DNA of 64,000 nucleotides from Terrabacter sp. 28. GTDB lineage: Bacteria > Actinomycetota > Actinomycetes > Actinomycetales > Dermatophilaceae. The position numbers and the translations under genes were made by a program. Position 1 is the stretch's first letter. Each line of letters begins with the position of its first letter. The notes beneath the pieces are model-generated. The model saw only the letters and a program-made list of their open reading frames with translations. It was not told the origin of the DNA and searched no databases. Location of the stretch: NCBI GenBank assembly GCA_000955875.1, contig JYOE01000005.1:98186-162185 (forward strand), given 5' to 3'. Positions 49,238-58,377 of the stretch are shown in pieces.

Positions 49238-50107
49238 ATGAGCGCATTCCTCCAGTACACCCTCCAGGGTCTGGCCGCCGGCGGCTTCTACGCGCTGTCC
49301 GCGCTGGGCCTGGCCGTCATCTTCGGCGTCCTCGGGGTCGTCAACTTCTCCCACGGCGCCTGCTACATGCTCGGCGCCGTCATCTCCGCGGTGCTGCTCG
49401 CCGAGCTGCACGTCGGCTTCTGGGTCGCGCTCGTCGTCGTGCCGATCCTCATGTTCGGGTTCGGGGTGCTGATGGAGCGGCTGCTCGTGCGCTGGCTCCT
49501 CGCCCTCGACCCGCTCTACAACTTCCTGCTCACCTTCGGCCTGACCCTGATCCTCGTGGAGGCGGTCAAGCAGAAGTACGGCGTCTCGGGCCTGCCCTAC
49601 GAGGTGCCGGCCGGGCTGGGTGGGCAGGTCAGCATCGGCAGCGTCAACCTCTCGGTCTACGCGATCTTCGCGTGCCTCTTCTCCGTCGTCGTCTGCGTGG
49701 CCGTCGGGCTGCTGCTGACGAAGACCCGCATCGGCATGATCGTGCGGGCCTCGACGGAGGCGCCCGAGCGCACCCGCGCGCTCGGCATCAACGTGGGCCG
49801 CTGGGTCACCCCGGTCTTCGGCTTCGGCATCGCGCTCGCCGGGCTCGCCGGCGTGCTGGCCGCGCCCACCCGGGCCATCACGGCCGAGATGGGCAGCAAC
49901 TTCATCATCATCCTGTTCGCGGTCGTCGTCATCGGCGGCCTCGGCAGCATCCTCGGTGCGGTGGTCGCAGGGTTCCTCGTCGGACTCGTCGAGGCCTACG
50001 GCATCGCCTACGCCCCCACGTACGCCCAGATCGTCATCTTCGTGCTGATGGCGCTCGTGGTCCTCGTCCGGCCCTCCGGGCTCTTCGGACGGGAGGAGGT
50101 CGCATGA
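49238..50107 (+). CDS. livH: Branched-chain amino acid ABC transporter, permease LivH
   Basis: A 289-residue inner-membrane permease. FLQYTLQGLAAGGFYALSALGLAVIFGVLGVVNFSHGACYMLGA is the LivH N-terminal signature. GMIVRASTEAPERTRALGINV is the cytoplasmic loop that contacts the ATPases (EAA-like), and GLGSILGAVVAGFLVGLVEAYG follows. About eight hydrophobic segments are visible. The ATG at 49238 is the first before the signature; its stop overlaps livM in an ATGA. Confidence 0.94.
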   Translation: MSAFLQYTLQGLAAGGFYALSALGLAVIFGVLGVVNFSHGACYMLGAVISAVLLAELHVGFWVALVVVPILMFGFGVLMERLLVRWLLALDPLYNFLLTFGLTLILVEAVKQKYGVSGLPYEVPAGLGGQVSIGSVNLSVYAIFACLFSVVVCVAVGLLLTKTRIGMIVRASTEAPERTRALGINVGRWVTPVFGFGIALAGLAGVLAAPTRAITAEMGSNFIIILFAVVVIGGLGSILGAVVAGFLVGLVEAYGIAYAPTYAQIVIFVLMALVVLVRPSGLFGREEVA

Positions 50108-51123
50108 GCGAGCAGATGACCGCCAAGGTCGACGTCGACCTGGCCCAGCCCTCGATCCTGTCGCGTCGCAACCCGCTGCGCTACCTCATGCTGCTCGGTG
50201 GCCTCGCGGTCCTCGTGCTGCTGCCGTACTGGATCTACCCACCCGTCGCGATGGACATCCTCTGCTGGGGGCTCTTCGCGATCAGCGTCGACCTGCTGCT
50301 CGGGTTCACCGGGCTGCTGAGCTTCGGGCACGCGGCGTTCTGGGGCGGGTCGGCCTACTGCACCGGTCTCATCGCCACGCACTGGGGCGTCCCGTTCCCG
50401 GTCGCGGTCGTCGGCGGCGCCGTGTTCGCGATGCTCATTGCGTGGCCCATCGGCTACCTCTCGGTGCGCCGCACGGGCATCTACTTCGCGATGGTGACGC
50501 TGGCGTTCGCGCAGATGCTCTACTTCATCGCCAACCAGGCCCGCGACCTCACCGGCGGCGAGAACGGCCTGCAGGGCATCCCGCGCAGCTTCTTCGGCAT
50601 CGAGCTGGTGGAGGAGGACTCGTTCTACTTCTACTACGTCGGTGCCGCGATGATCCTCGTCGGCATCTTCATCGCCTGGAGGGTCGTCAACTCGCCGTTC
50701 GGCCGCGTGCTCACGGCCGTACGCGACAACCCGGCCCGCGCCCGCGCGCTCGGCTACGACGTGGAGCGGTTCAAGATCAAGGCGTTCGTCATCTCAGCCG
50801 GTCTCGCGGGGCTGGCCGGCGGGGTCTTCGCGATCAGCCACCAGTTCGCGTCGCTGCAGGAGCTGATGTGGACGACGTCGGGCAAGGTCGTGCTCGTCAC
50901 CGTGCTCGGCGGCATCGGCACCCTCTGGGGCGGACTCGTCGGTGCCGGCGTCGTCGTGACGCTCGAGGACTTCCTCGCCAGCTCCGGCTTCGAGGGGATC
51001 GGCCTCATCACGGGCTCGATCTTCGTGCTCATCGTGCTGCTCTTCCGCCACGGCATCTGGGGCACCGGTCGCAACGTGCTGCGCAGGTACGTCCTCGACC
51101 GCCGCAAGCGCGCCCGAGACTGA
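50104..51123 (+). CDS. livM: Branched-chain amino acid ABC transporter, permease LivM
   Basis: The 339-residue partner permease has a 25-residue cytoplasmic lead, then WGLFAISVDLLLGFTGLLSFGHAAFWGGSAY (LivM signature), YFAMVTLAFAQMLYFIA, the ATPase-contact loop GRVLTAVRDNPARARALGYDV and GIGTLWGGLVGAGVVVTLEDFL. The C-terminal tail is strongly basic (RRYVLDRRKRARD). The ATG overlaps the livH stop. It is the last gene of the operon and is followed by a hairpin. Confidence 0.94.
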   Translation: MSEQMTAKVDVDLAQPSILSRRNPLRYLMLLGGLAVLVLLPYWIYPPVAMDILCWGLFAISVDLLLGFTGLLSFGHAAFWGGSAYCTGLIATHWGVPFPVAVVGGAVFAMLIAWPIGYLSVRRTGIYFAMVTLAFAQMLYFIANQARDLTGGENGLQGIPRSFFGIELVEEDSFYFYYVGAAMILVGIFIAWRVVNSPFGRVLTAVRDNPARARALGYDVERFKIKAFVISAGLAGLAGGVFAISHQFASLQELMWTTSGKVVLVTVLGGIGTLWGGLVGAGVVVTLEDFLASSGFEGIGLITGSIFVLIVLLFRHGIWGTGRNVLRRYVLDRRKRARD

Positions 51124-51133
51124 CGTCAGGTTC

Positions 51134-51170
51134 GAGGTGCTCTCCCGGTGGTTCACCCGGAGAGCACCTC
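51134..51170. terminator. Terminator after livM
   Basis: Perfect 12-bp stem (GAGGTGCTCTCC and complement) with a 13-base loop, between convergent genes. Confidence 0.78.
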
Positions 51171-51181
51171 CGACCATGTGC

Positions 51182-51790
51182 TCAGGGGGTCAGGAAACGG
51201 CGCGCCACGCGGCCGACGACGAGCCAGGCGACGGCGCCGAGGCCCCAGTTGACGAAGGTGTTCTTGACCAGGGCGTTCTCGCCCGTGAACTGCTTGATGC
51301 CCGCGGTCCGGCTGAAGACGCCGAGGTCGGCCCAGTCGGCAGCCTTGAGGACGCCAGCAACCAGGGCGTTGCCCGTGTTGGCCTCGAGCACGACGAGAGC
51401 CGCCCCGACCAGCAGGGCGGCGGCGGCCAGCAGGCAGACGACCCACACGATCTCACCGAGCAGCGTGCGCAGCCGGTTGACGCCCTTCCTCGTGAGGGTG
51501 GCGGCACGGCGGGCGCCCGCTCTGAGGTCGGGGGAGCGGCGCACCCTGGCAGGGTCGGCGGCGACGGTCGACGCGGTGCTGGCGGACCCCGTCGTCGGCG
51601 ACGCCTGCGACGCCTGCGCCTCCTGCGCCGCCCGGGCGGCTGCTCGGTCGGTGAACCGGGGCGTCACCGGCTGCTCGGTCACGGTGGCGTCGCCGGGGTC
51701 GTGCTCGCGCGCGGTGGTGGCGGCGCTCGGGTCAGCGCCGGGCGTGGGGTCCGCCGGGCTCGAGGAGGTGCTGCTGGCCGTGCTCGTCAT
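51182..51790 (-). CDS. Membrane protein of unknown function
   Basis: A 202-residue protein. The first 100 residues are low-complexity and Ser/Thr/Ala-rich. A basic patch (RAGARRAATLTRKGVNRLR) leads into a transmembrane segment (IVWVVCLLAAAALLVGAALVVL), an extracytoplasmic loop of about 40 residues, and a weak second segment (WGLGAVAWLVVGRVARRF). The end resembles small actinobacterial membrane proteins that I cannot name. AAGGAG precedes the ATG. It converges on livM and is divergent from gatC. Confidence 0.7.
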   Translation of the reverse strand: MTSTASSTSSSPADPTPGADPSAATTAREHDPGDATVTEQPVTPRFTDRAAARAAQEAQASQASPTTGSASTASTVAADPARVRRSPDLRAGARRAATLTRKGVNRLRTLLGEIVWVVCLLAAAALLVGAALVVLEANTGNALVAGVLKAADWADLGVFSRTAGIKQFTGENALVKNTFVNWGLGAVAWLVVGRVARRFLTP

Positions 51791-51901
51791 CGAGGGGTTC
51801 TCCTTGGCTGTTCGTGGCTCTCGAGGCTCTCGCGGCTCAACGAGCCAGACCTCCTGCAGGACACGGCCCGGGCCGCGATTTCGTGCTCGGGAGGCGTCCG
51901 G

Positions 51902-51938
51902 ACACCGGTTCGAGGCCGGTGTGCGTGACCCATAGACT
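51902..51938 (+). promoter_or_regulatory. gatC promoter with flanking inverted repeat
   Basis: TAGACT (51933-51938) lies seven bases before the gatC ATG. Upstream, ACACCGG-TTCGAGG-CCGGTGT (51902-51922) is a perfect 7-bp inverted repeat covering the -35 region. Confidence 0.5.
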
Positions 51939-51945
51939 GGCCCGC

Positions 51946-52242
51946 ATGTCCTCCCTGTCCCGCGACGACGTAGCCCACCTGGCCGGCCTCGCCCGCATCG
52001 AGCTCTCCGACGCCGAGCTCGACCGCATGGTGGGTGAGCTCGGAGTCATCCTCGAGTCGGTGGCCAAGGTCCAGCAGGCCCCGACCGACGGTGTGGCCCC
52101 GATGTCGCACCCCATGCCGCTGACCAACGTCACCCGCCCCGACGTCGTGCGCCCGACCCTCGGTGCCGAGGCCGCACTCGCCGGCGCCCCCGAGGCCGAG
52201 CAGCAGCGCTTCTCCGTGCCGCGCATCCTCGACGAGGACTGA
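51946..52242 (+). CDS. gatC: Asp/Glu-tRNA amidotransferase, subunit C
   Basis: The 98-residue subunit stabilises GatA and anchors GatB. It begins [40 protein letters not shown] and continues [20 protein letters not shown], the belt that wraps GatA. The ATG at 51946 fits the leaderless promoter. It is first in gatC-gatA-gatB, which converts Glu-tRNA(Gln) to Gln-tRNA (and Asp-tRNA(Asn) to Asn-tRNA). Confidence 0.95.
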   Translation: MSSLSRDDVAHLAGLARIELSDAELDRMVGELGVILESVAKVQQAPTDGVAPMSHPMPLTNVTRPDVVRPTLGAEAALAGAPEAEQQRFSVPRILDED

Positions 52243-52270
52243 CCCCTCACCAGCCGTCCCGCGACGCCCG

Positions 52271-52303
52271 CGTATGCCGCCGGGCCGAGCCCCGCGGCAT
52301 ACG
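52271..52303 (+). other. Stem-loop between gatC and gatA built from two octamers
   Basis: CGTATGCCGC (52271-52280) and its complement GCGGCATACG (52294-52303) enclose a GGG...CCC inner pair. It lies in the 118-bp gatC-gatA spacer and may tune the ratio of the two subunits. Confidence 0.55.
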
Positions 52304-52360
52304 CCCTCTCGTGGGCACCACGAAACCCCCTGCAGCAGAACCGAACACGAAGGCACTGAC

Positions 52361-53899
52361 GTGACCGACCTGCCAACCGACCTCACCCGGGCCACTGCCT
52401 CGGCACTCGCCGACGCCCTCGCCGCCGGCACCGTCTCCTCGGTCGAGGTGACGCAGGCGCACCTCGACCGCATCGCCGCGGTCGACGGCCAGGTGCACTC
52501 CTACCTCCACGTCGACACCGAGGGTGCCATCGCGCAGGCCCGGGAGGTCGACGAGCGCCGCAGGGCCGGCGAGAGCCTCGGCGCGCTGGCGGGCGTGCCC
52601 ATCGCCGTCAAGGACGTCATGACGACGAAGGGGGTGCCGACCACGTGCGGCAGCAAGATGCTCGAGGGGTGGATCCCGCCCTACGACGCGACCGTCGTCA
52701 CGAAGCTGCGCGAGGCCGGCCTGCCGATCCTCGGCAAGACGAACATGGACGAGTTCGCCATGGGCAGCTCGACCGAGCACTCCGCGTACGGCCCCTCGCG
52801 CAACCCGTGGGACCTCGAGCGCATCCCCGGCGGGTCGGGCGGTGGCTCGAGCTCGGTGCTCGCCTCGTTCCAGGCGCCGCTCGCCACCGGCACCGACACC
52901 GGCGGCTCGATCCGCCAGCCCGCCGCGGTGACCGCGACCGTCGGCACCAAGCCCACCTACGGCGGCGTCTCCCGCTATGGTCTCGTCGCCCTCGCCAGCT
53001 CGCTCGACCAGGCCGGCCCGTGCGGGCGCACGGTGCTCGACACCGCACTGCTGCACGCCGTCATGGGCGGGCACGACCCCATGGACTCGACCTCGATCGA
53101 CGCACCCGTGCCGCCCGTCGTCGAGGCCGCCCGCGCCGCCGACGTCAAGGGCATGCGCATCGGCGTCGTCAAGGAGCTCGGCGGCGAGGGCTACCAGCCC
53201 GGCGTCCGCGCCCGCTTCGACGAGTCCGTGGCCCTCCTCCAGGAGCTCGGGGCCGAGGTCGTCGAGGTCAGCTGCCCCAACTTCGAGTACGCCCTCGCGG
53301 CCTACTACCTCATCCTGCCGAGCGAGGCCTCGAGCAACCTCGCGAAGTTCGACGCGATGCGCTACGGCCTGCGGGTGCTCCCCGAGGGCGTCGACGACCC
53401 GAGCGCCGAGCAGGTCATGGCCGCAACCCGCGACGCCGGCTTCGGCCCCGAGGTCAAGCGCCGGATCATCCTCGGCACGTACGCCCTCAGCTCCGGCTAC
53501 TACGACGCCTACTACGGCTCGGCGCAGAAGGTGCGCGCGCTCATCGCGCAGGACTTCGACAACGCGTACGGACGGGTCGACGTGCTCGTCAGCCCGACCG
53601 CCCCCACCACGGCCTTCAAGCTCGGCGACAAGCTCGAGGACCCGATGGCCATGTACCTCAACGACATCGCCACCATCCCGGCCAACCTCGCCGGGGTGCC
53701 GGGCATGTCGATCCCGTCCGGCCTCGCCGACGAGGACGGCCTGCCTGCCGGCATCCAGATCCTTGCCCCCGCGACGAAGGACGAGCGGCTCTACTCGGTG
53801 GGCGCCGCCCTCGAGGCCGCCCTCGTCGACCGCTGGGGCGGTCCGATCCTCGACCGCGCGCCCGCGCTGGGCGATGCCGCTGCTGTGAAGGGAGCCTGA
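52361..53899 (+). CDS. gatA: Asp/Glu-tRNA amidotransferase, subunit A
   Basis: The 512-residue amidase-signature subunit releases ammonia from glutamine. The Ser-cisSer-Lys triad is visible: Lys in [21 protein letters not shown], cis-Ser in [10 protein letters not shown] and Ser in [34 protein letters not shown] residues ([14 protein letters not shown]) follow GatA, not generic amidases. The start is GTG with AAGG upstream. GatB begins one base after its stop. Confidence 0.97.
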   Translation: MTDLPTDLTRATASALADALAAGTVSSVEVTQAHLDRIAAVDGQVHSYLHVDTEGAIAQAREVDERRRAGESLGALAGVPIAVKDVMTTKGVPTTCGSKMLEGWIPPYDATVVTKLREAGLPILGKTNMDEFAMGSSTEHSAYGPSRNPWDLERIPGGSGGGSSSVLASFQAPLATGTDTGGSIRQPAAVTATVGTKPTYGGVSRYGLVALASSLDQAGPCGRTVLDTALLHAVMGGHDPMDSTSIDAPVPPVVEAARAADVKGMRIGVVKELGGEGYQPGVRARFDESVALLQELGAEVVEVSCPNFEYALAAYYLILPSEASSNLAKFDAMRYGLRVLPEGVDDPSAEQVMAATRDAGFGPEVKRRIILGTYALSSGYYDAYYGSAQKVRALIAQDFDNAYGRVDVLVSPTAPTTAFKLGDKLEDPMAMYLNDIATIPANLAGVPGMSIPSGLADEDGLPAGIQILAPATKDERLYSVGAALEAALVDRWGGPILDRAPALGDAAAVKGA

Positions 53900-53900
53900 C

Positions 53901-55448
53901 ATGAGCACGGCCACCGCCGACGCCGTCATGGACTACGACGAGGCCATGGCGAAGTTCGACCCCGTCATGGGTCTCGAGGTGCACGTCGAGCTGCACACCG
54001 CGACGAAGATGTTCTGCGGCTGCCCCGCCGAGTTCGGCGCCGAGCCCAACTCGCAGGTGTGCCCCGTGTGTCTCGGCCTGCCGGGCGCGCTGCCGGTCGT
54101 CAACGAGAAGGCCGTCGAGTCGGCCATCCGCATCGGCCTCGCGCTCAACTGCGAGATCGCCGAGTGGTGCCGCTTCGCCCGGAAGAACTACTTCTACCCG
54201 GACATGCCGAAGAACTTCCAGACGTCGCAGTACGACGAGCCGATCGCCTACAACGGGCACCTCGACGTCGAGCTCGAGGACGGCACCGTCTACCGCGTCG
54301 AGATCGAGCGCGCCCACATGGAGGAGGACACCGGCAAGTCGCTCCACATCGGCGGTGCGACCGGCCGCATCCACGGCGCCGACCACTCGCTCGTCGACTA
54401 CAACCGCGCGGGCATCCCGCTCATCGAGATCGTCACCAAGCCGATGACCGGCGCGGGGGAGCGGGCACCCGAGGTCGCGAAGGCGTACGTCTCGGCGCTG
54501 CGCGACCTGCTGCGCGCGCTCGACGTCAGCGACGTGAAGATGGAGCAGGGCTCGATGCGCTGCGACGCCAACGTGTCGCTGCGCGCCAAGGCCGGCGACC
54601 CGACGTCGCCCGAGCAGCTCGCGGTGCCGCTCGGCACCCGCACCGAGACGAAGAATGTCAACTCGCTCCGCTCGGTCGAGCGCGCCGTCCGCTACGAGAT
54701 CTCGCGCCACGCCGCGATCCTCGACGGCGGCGGCTCGATCCTCCAGGAGACGCGTCACTGGCACGAGGACACCGGCATCACGACGTCGGGCCGCGTCAAG
54801 TCCGACGCCGAGGACTACCGCTACTTCCCCGAGCCCGACCTCGTTCCGGTCGCCCCGACCCGCGAGCTGGTCGAGGCGCTGCGCGGCACGCTCCCCGAGA
54901 ACCCGGCCGCCCGTCGCAAGCGTCTCCAGTCCGACTGGGGCTACAGCGATCTCGAGATGCGCGACGTCGTGAACGCCGGTGCCGTCGAGCTCATCGAGCA
55001 GACGGTGGCCGCGGGTGCGAGTGCCGGTGCCGCGAAGAAGTGGTGGCTCGGTGAGCCCTCGCGTCGCGCCAACGCCGAGGCCCAGGACATCGTCACGTAT
55101 GCCGCCGGGCTCGGCCTCACGCCGGCGCACATCGCCGAGCTCGACGGGCTCGTCGTGTCCGGGCGCCTCAACGACTCGATGGCGCGCCAGGTGCTCGACG
55201 GCGTGCTCGCCGGTGAGGGCACCCCGACTGCCGTGGCCGACGCGCGCGGGCTCGAGCTCGTCCAGGACGACGGCGCCCTCGAGGCCGCCGTCGACAAGGT
55301 CATCGAGGCCAACCCCGATGTCGCGGCGAAGATCCGCGACGGCAAGTTGCAGGCCGCCGGTGCGCTCATCGGCCAGGTGATGAAGGAGATGAAGGGCCAG
55401 GCCGACGCCGGCAAGGCCCGCGAGCTCATCCTCGCCAAGCTCCAGTAA
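53901..55448 (+). CDS. gatB: Asp/Glu-tRNA amidotransferase, subunit B
   Basis: The 515-residue subunit binds the misacylated tRNA and phosphorylates then amidates its amino acid. [22 protein letters not shown] and [16 protein letters not shown] give the cradle and zinc cysteines. [38 protein letters not shown] and [14 protein letters not shown] follow. The C-terminal YqeY-like helical domain (about 350-515) is complete. It overlaps nothing but is tightly spaced to gatA. Confidence 0.97.
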   Translation: MSTATADAVMDYDEAMAKFDPVMGLEVHVELHTATKMFCGCPAEFGAEPNSQVCPVCLGLPGALPVVNEKAVESAIRIGLALNCEIAEWCRFARKNYFYPDMPKNFQTSQYDEPIAYNGHLDVELEDGTVYRVEIERAHMEEDTGKSLHIGGATGRIHGADHSLVDYNRAGIPLIEIVTKPMTGAGERAPEVAKAYVSALRDLLRALDVSDVKMEQGSMRCDANVSLRAKAGDPTSPEQLAVPLGTRTETKNVNSLRSVERAVRYEISRHAAILDGGGSILQETRHWHEDTGITTSGRVKSDAEDYRYFPEPDLVPVAPTRELVEALRGTLPENPAARRKRLQSDWGYSDLEMRDVVNAGAVELIEQTVAAGASAGAAKKWWLGEPSRRANAEAQDIVTYAAGLGLTPAHIAELDGLVVSGRLNDSMARQVLDGVLAGEGTPTAVADARGLELVQDDGALEAAVDKVIEANPDVAAKIRDGKLQAAGALIGQVMKEMKGQADAGKARELILAKLQ

Positions 55449-55459
55449 CCGACGTGTCG

Positions 55460-55480
55460 GGGGCCGCAGACTTCGGCCCC
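55460..55480. terminator. Terminator after gatB
   Basis: GGGGCCG-CAGACTT-CGGCCCC, a 7-bp GC stem with a seven-base loop, between gatB and the convergent DUF937 gene. Confidence 0.6.
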
Positions 55481-55510
55481 TCGATGGTTGAAGGGGTGGT
55501 CGGGGGCCAG

Positions 55511-56227
55511 CTAGCGCTTGCCGCCTCCGAGGAGGCCGCCCAGCAGACCACCGAGGATGTCGCCGGCTCCGCCCGACGCCCCGGCCCCACCGCCTGAACC
55601 GCCGCCGAGCACCTGGCCGAGGATGTCCTGGAGCGGGTTCGACCCGGATGAGGAGTCGCCTGTCGAGGCGCTGCCCGTCGGCGTCGCGCTGCCCGGCGCC
55701 TGCACCGGCCCGCTGCCCGCTCCCGCGCCGCCGGGGAAGAGCGGCCCGTCATCCGTGGCGCCGCCCCCGCTCGGGGCCGAGGGCGCACCGCCACCGAGCA
55801 CGCCGCCGAGCCCACCACCGAGCCCACCACCGAGCCCACCACCCTGCCCGACCTTCCCGGCCAGCCACGACAGCACGATCGGGGCGAGGATCGGCAGCAG
55901 CTTCTGGACGATGCCCCCCGAGGTCCCCCCGAGGCCGCCGAGCTGGCTGACGACCTGGTCGGTGTTGTCGCCGAAGATGTTGCCGACGATGGCACGCCCG
56001 TCCTGCTCGTCGACGTCGTCGAGACCCGTGACCGGGTCCTGGTGGTCGGAGAGCGCAGCCATCAGCGAGTCGGCTGCCGCCGGGTCGGAGGCGTTGGCGT
56101 GCAGCCCGCCGAGCAGTGCGGGCAGGGCGCTCTCGGCGGCCCTGCGCACCTCGTCGCTCCCGACTCCCAGCTGGCCGGCCAGCTGGTCGACCGGAACCTG
56201 GTCGAGGATCTCGTCGTACGAACCCAT
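55511..56227 (-). CDS. DUF937 protein with glycine-rich tail
   Basis: A 238-residue protein. The N-terminal 120 residues match DUF937 (YidB-like): SYDEILDQVPVDQLAGQLGVGSDEVRRAAESALPALLGGLHANA, DEQDGRAIVGNIFG and VQKLLPILAPIVLSWLAGKVG. The rest is Gly-rich, with three GGGL units encoded by a 12-bp tandem repeat, then a Ser/Gly spacer and a second GGLLGGLLGGG block. A GGAGGG site precedes the ATG. The tail may mediate self-assembly (inference). Function unknown. Confidence 0.85.
   Translation of the reverse strand: MGSYDEILDQVPVDQLAGQLGVGSDEVRRAAESALPALLGGLHANASDPAAADSLMAALSDHQDPVTGLDDVDEQDGRAIVGNIFGDNTDQVVSQLGGLGGTSGGIVQKLLPILAPIVLSWLAGKVGQGGGLGGGLGGGLGGVLGGGAPSAPSGGGATDDGPLFPGGAGAGSGPVQAPGSATPTGSASTGDSSSGSNPLQDILGQVLGGGSGGGAGASGGAGDILGGLLGGLLGGGKR
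55806..55841. repeat. Three tandem 12-bp units inside the DUF937 gene
   Basis: CCGAGCCCACCA three times without change, encoding the Gly-Gly-Leu-Gly repeats. Exact tandem units can expand or contract by slippage. Confidence 0.75.
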
Positions 56228-56333
56228 GGGTGGCCCTCCTCGTCGCGGCCCGCGCCGCTGCGGGCCCTGCCCGTCAGGCTAGCCATGCGGGACGGTCACC
56301 GGCAGCCCGCGGGCGTCCGTATCTCGCGGGACG

Positions 56334-57566
56334 TCAGCGGGCGCCCACGGCGGAGAGCGGCAGCGAGACGAGGCGGTCGGCGCGGTTGTTGTTGCTCGTC
56401 GTGATCCACACGCGGTTGCCGACGAAGTGGATGTCGCGGATGCGGCCGTAGGTGCGGTTCAGGTGCCGGGTCGCCGTGCCGGCCGTGCCGTCGGCGTTGA
56501 CCGGCACGCGCCAGACGGACTCGCCACGCAGGGCAGCCATGTAGACCGCCCCGTCAGGGCCGACGGCGATGCCGCTCGGCGACATCTCGTCGGTCGGCCA
56601 CTGCGCCACGGGGTCGACGAAGTCGGAGTTGCCCTCCCGCCCCTCGACCTCCGGCCAGCCGTAGTTCTTGCCGGCCTCGATGAGGTTCAGCTCGTCCCAG
56701 GTGTTCTGCCCGAACTCGCTGGCCCACAGGCGTTTCCGGCTGTCCCACGCGAGGCCCTGGACGTTGCGGTGGCCGTAGGACCAGACCGGAGATCCGCCGA
56801 AGGGGTTGCCCGGAGCAGGCTCTCCCTCCTTGGTGATGCGCAGGATCTTGCCGCCGAGCGAGTCGAGGTTCTGCGAGAGCCCCGTGTCGCCGGCCTCGCC
56901 CGTGCCGACGTAGAGGTAGCCGTCGGGACCGAAGGCGATGCGCCCGCCGTTGTGGCGGCGCCCGCTCGGGATGCCGGAGAAGATGACCTCCGGCTCGCCC
57001 AGTCGGCCGTCTCGCCACTCCACCGCCGCGATGCGGTTGTCGCTGTTGGTCGTGTAGTACGCGTACACCACCGGGTCGCTCGCGAAGTCGGCGGCCACCG
57101 CGAGGCCGAGGAGGCCGCCCTCGCCCTCGGTGCGGAAGATGGGGAGCCGTCCGACGACGGTGGACCTGCCCCCGGTGCCGGGCTTGGGCACGTGGTGCAC
57201 CCGCCCGGTGTTGCGCTCACTGACGAGGGCGCTGCCGTCGGGCAGGACGGCCACCGACCAGGCGATGTCGAGGCCGCCGAGCAGGGTGACGGGTCCGGCC
57301 GGCTGGCTGGGCGGGGGCGTCGCCCGGCTCGTGGTGGTCTTCGGCGGGGTGGTGGTCGAGGCGGTCGGGCTCGCCGTGCTCGGCGGGACGGCCGTCCTGG
57401 TGCCGACCGCCGTGCTCGTGGCCGACGTGGAACTGGTGCCGGCCGTCGACGAGCCGGCGCTCGTGGACGGCGCTTCCGGGGTCGAGCTCGTGCACGCCGT
57501 GGCGCCGAGCGCCACGACGAAACCCCCCGCGAGGGCACGGCTGATCCAACGGGAACGATGCGGCAT
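56334..57566 (-). CDS. PQQ-type sugar dehydrogenase (GSDH family) lipoprotein
   Basis: The 410-residue protein starts RALAGGFVVALGATAC (lipobox GATAC after a basic start), has a Ser/Thr/Pro linker (26-95) and then a beta-propeller of the glucose/sorbosone dehydrogenase family: GLDIAWSVAVLPDGSALVSER, GLLGLAVAADFASD, RRHNGGRIAFGPDGYLYVGTGE, YGHRNVQGLAWD and SEFGQNTWDELNLIEAGKNYGWP. The His of RHNGG and the calcium-type loop are kept. It would oxidise aldoses outside the cell if PQQ is available; no PQQ synthesis gene is here. The start codon lies inside a GTATGCCG octamer. Confidence 0.88.
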   Translation of the reverse strand: MPHRSRWISRALAGGFVVALGATACTSSTPEAPSTSAGSSTAGTSSTSATSTAVGTRTAVPPSTASPTASTTTPPKTTTSRATPPPSQPAGPVTLLGGLDIAWSVAVLPDGSALVSERNTGRVHHVPKPGTGGRSTVVGRLPIFRTEGEGGLLGLAVAADFASDPVVYAYYTTNSDNRIAAVEWRDGRLGEPEVIFSGIPSGRRHNGGRIAFGPDGYLYVGTGEAGDTGLSQNLDSLGGKILRITKEGEPAPGNPFGGSPVWSYGHRNVQGLAWDSRKRLWASEFGQNTWDELNLIEAGKNYGWPEVEGREGNSDFVDPVAQWPTDEMSPSGIAVGPDGAVYMAALRGESVWRVPVNADGTAGTATRHLNRTYGRIRDIHFVGNRVWITTSNNNRADRLVSLPLSAVGAR

Positions 57567-57605
57567 ACCTCATTGTGTCCCAATGGCGGCCGATGGCCAC
57601 GATGG

Positions 57606-58265
57606 TCAGCCTCCGCGTCGCGCGAGGATCGCGGCTAGCTCCTCGTTCACCTCGGCGTGGGCGACTCCCGCGTCGAGGACCCGGCGGGCCGCGCCGAGGT
57701 CTCCCATGAGTCCCCGGAACAGCAGCAGCAGGTCGACGTCGTGGTCCGGTCGCTCGACCGTGATGGCGGCACCCGCGCGCACGGTCCCGGGCGTCACCAC
57801 CGACAGGTAGGCACCGGTGCGGCCCTCGTCCGCGAAGCGGCGCACCCAGCGGGGGACCCCCATGTGGGCGGCGAAGGTGGCGCAGGGGATGCGAGGCACC
57901 TCCACCCGCAGCACCACGTCGTCGATCCGCCACAGCTCGCCGACGATCGCGTGCGTGGCGTCGACCCCGACCGTGGTCACGTTCTCGCCGAAACCGCCTG
58001 GGGCGATGGGGCGCCCGAGCTCACGCTCCCAGTGGTCGAGGTCCTCGCGGGCGTACGCGTAGACGGCTTGGAGCGCCCCGCCGTGGTGCTGCGGCTTGCC
58101 GATCTCGTCGCCCACCACGCCGCTGCCGAGACCGCCGTGCTTGGGCCCCGGGTCGCGCACCTCGAAGGAGTCGACCGGCTGCTTGTCGATCGCGGTGGGG
58201 GCGCCGCCACCCGGCGGACGCGTGCGACGACCCGAGTTGAGAGACAGGACGTGGGGCGTGTTCAC
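57606..58265 (-). CDS. MOSC domain protein
   Basis: The 219-residue protein shows PHVLSLNSGR at the start, GPKHGGLGSGVVGDEIGKPQHHGGALQAVYAYAREDLDHWERELGRPIAPGGFGENVTTVGVDATHAIVGELWRI as the MOSC core, and an end typical of YiiM-like proteins. MOSC domains bind molybdenum cofactor sulfur or act in detoxification of N-hydroxylated bases. The usual Cys is present in RIPCATFA, within the family's PR.PC motif. GTG 58265 is chosen because TAGGCT lies seven bases upstream. Confidence 0.9.
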   Translation of the reverse strand: MNTPHVLSLNSGRRTRPPGGGAPTAIDKQPVDSFEVRDPGPKHGGLGSGVVGDEIGKPQHHGGALQAVYAYAREDLDHWERELGRPIAPGGFGENVTTVGVDATHAIVGELWRIDDVVLRVEVPRIPCATFAAHMGVPRWVRRFADEGRTGAYLSVVTPGTVRAGAAITVERPDHDVDLLLLFRGLMGDLGAARRVLDAGVAHAEVNEELAAILARRGG

Positions 58266-58272
58266 CCGCGCG

Positions 58273-58278
58273 AGCCTA
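58273..58278 (-). promoter_or_regulatory. -10 box of the MOSC gene (leaderless type)
   Basis: TAGGCT on the minus strand, seven bases before the GTG at 58265. Confidence 0.5.
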
Positions 58279-58365
58279 GTCGGCGCGGTCTGGCGCGGTC
58301 CGTCCCGCCGGCGGTGCTCGCGGCCGGTCGCGTGGACGGGTGGGGTCGGCCGCGATCGTGTCATC

Positions 58366-58371
58366 TAGCGT
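58366..58371 (+). promoter_or_regulatory. -10 box of the hydroxyacid dehydrogenase gene (leaderless type)
   Basis: TAGCGT ends six bases before the ATG at 58378. Confidence 0.5.
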
Positions 58372-58377
58372 GGCCGC

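Noticed and set aside
51870..51931. tRNA gene suggested by GGTTCGAGGCC and downstream TGACCCA
   Set aside because: No sequence upstream pairs with the would-be acceptor strand GTGCGTG, and no D-arm or anticodon arm can be drawn. Only the T-arm-like repeat is real.
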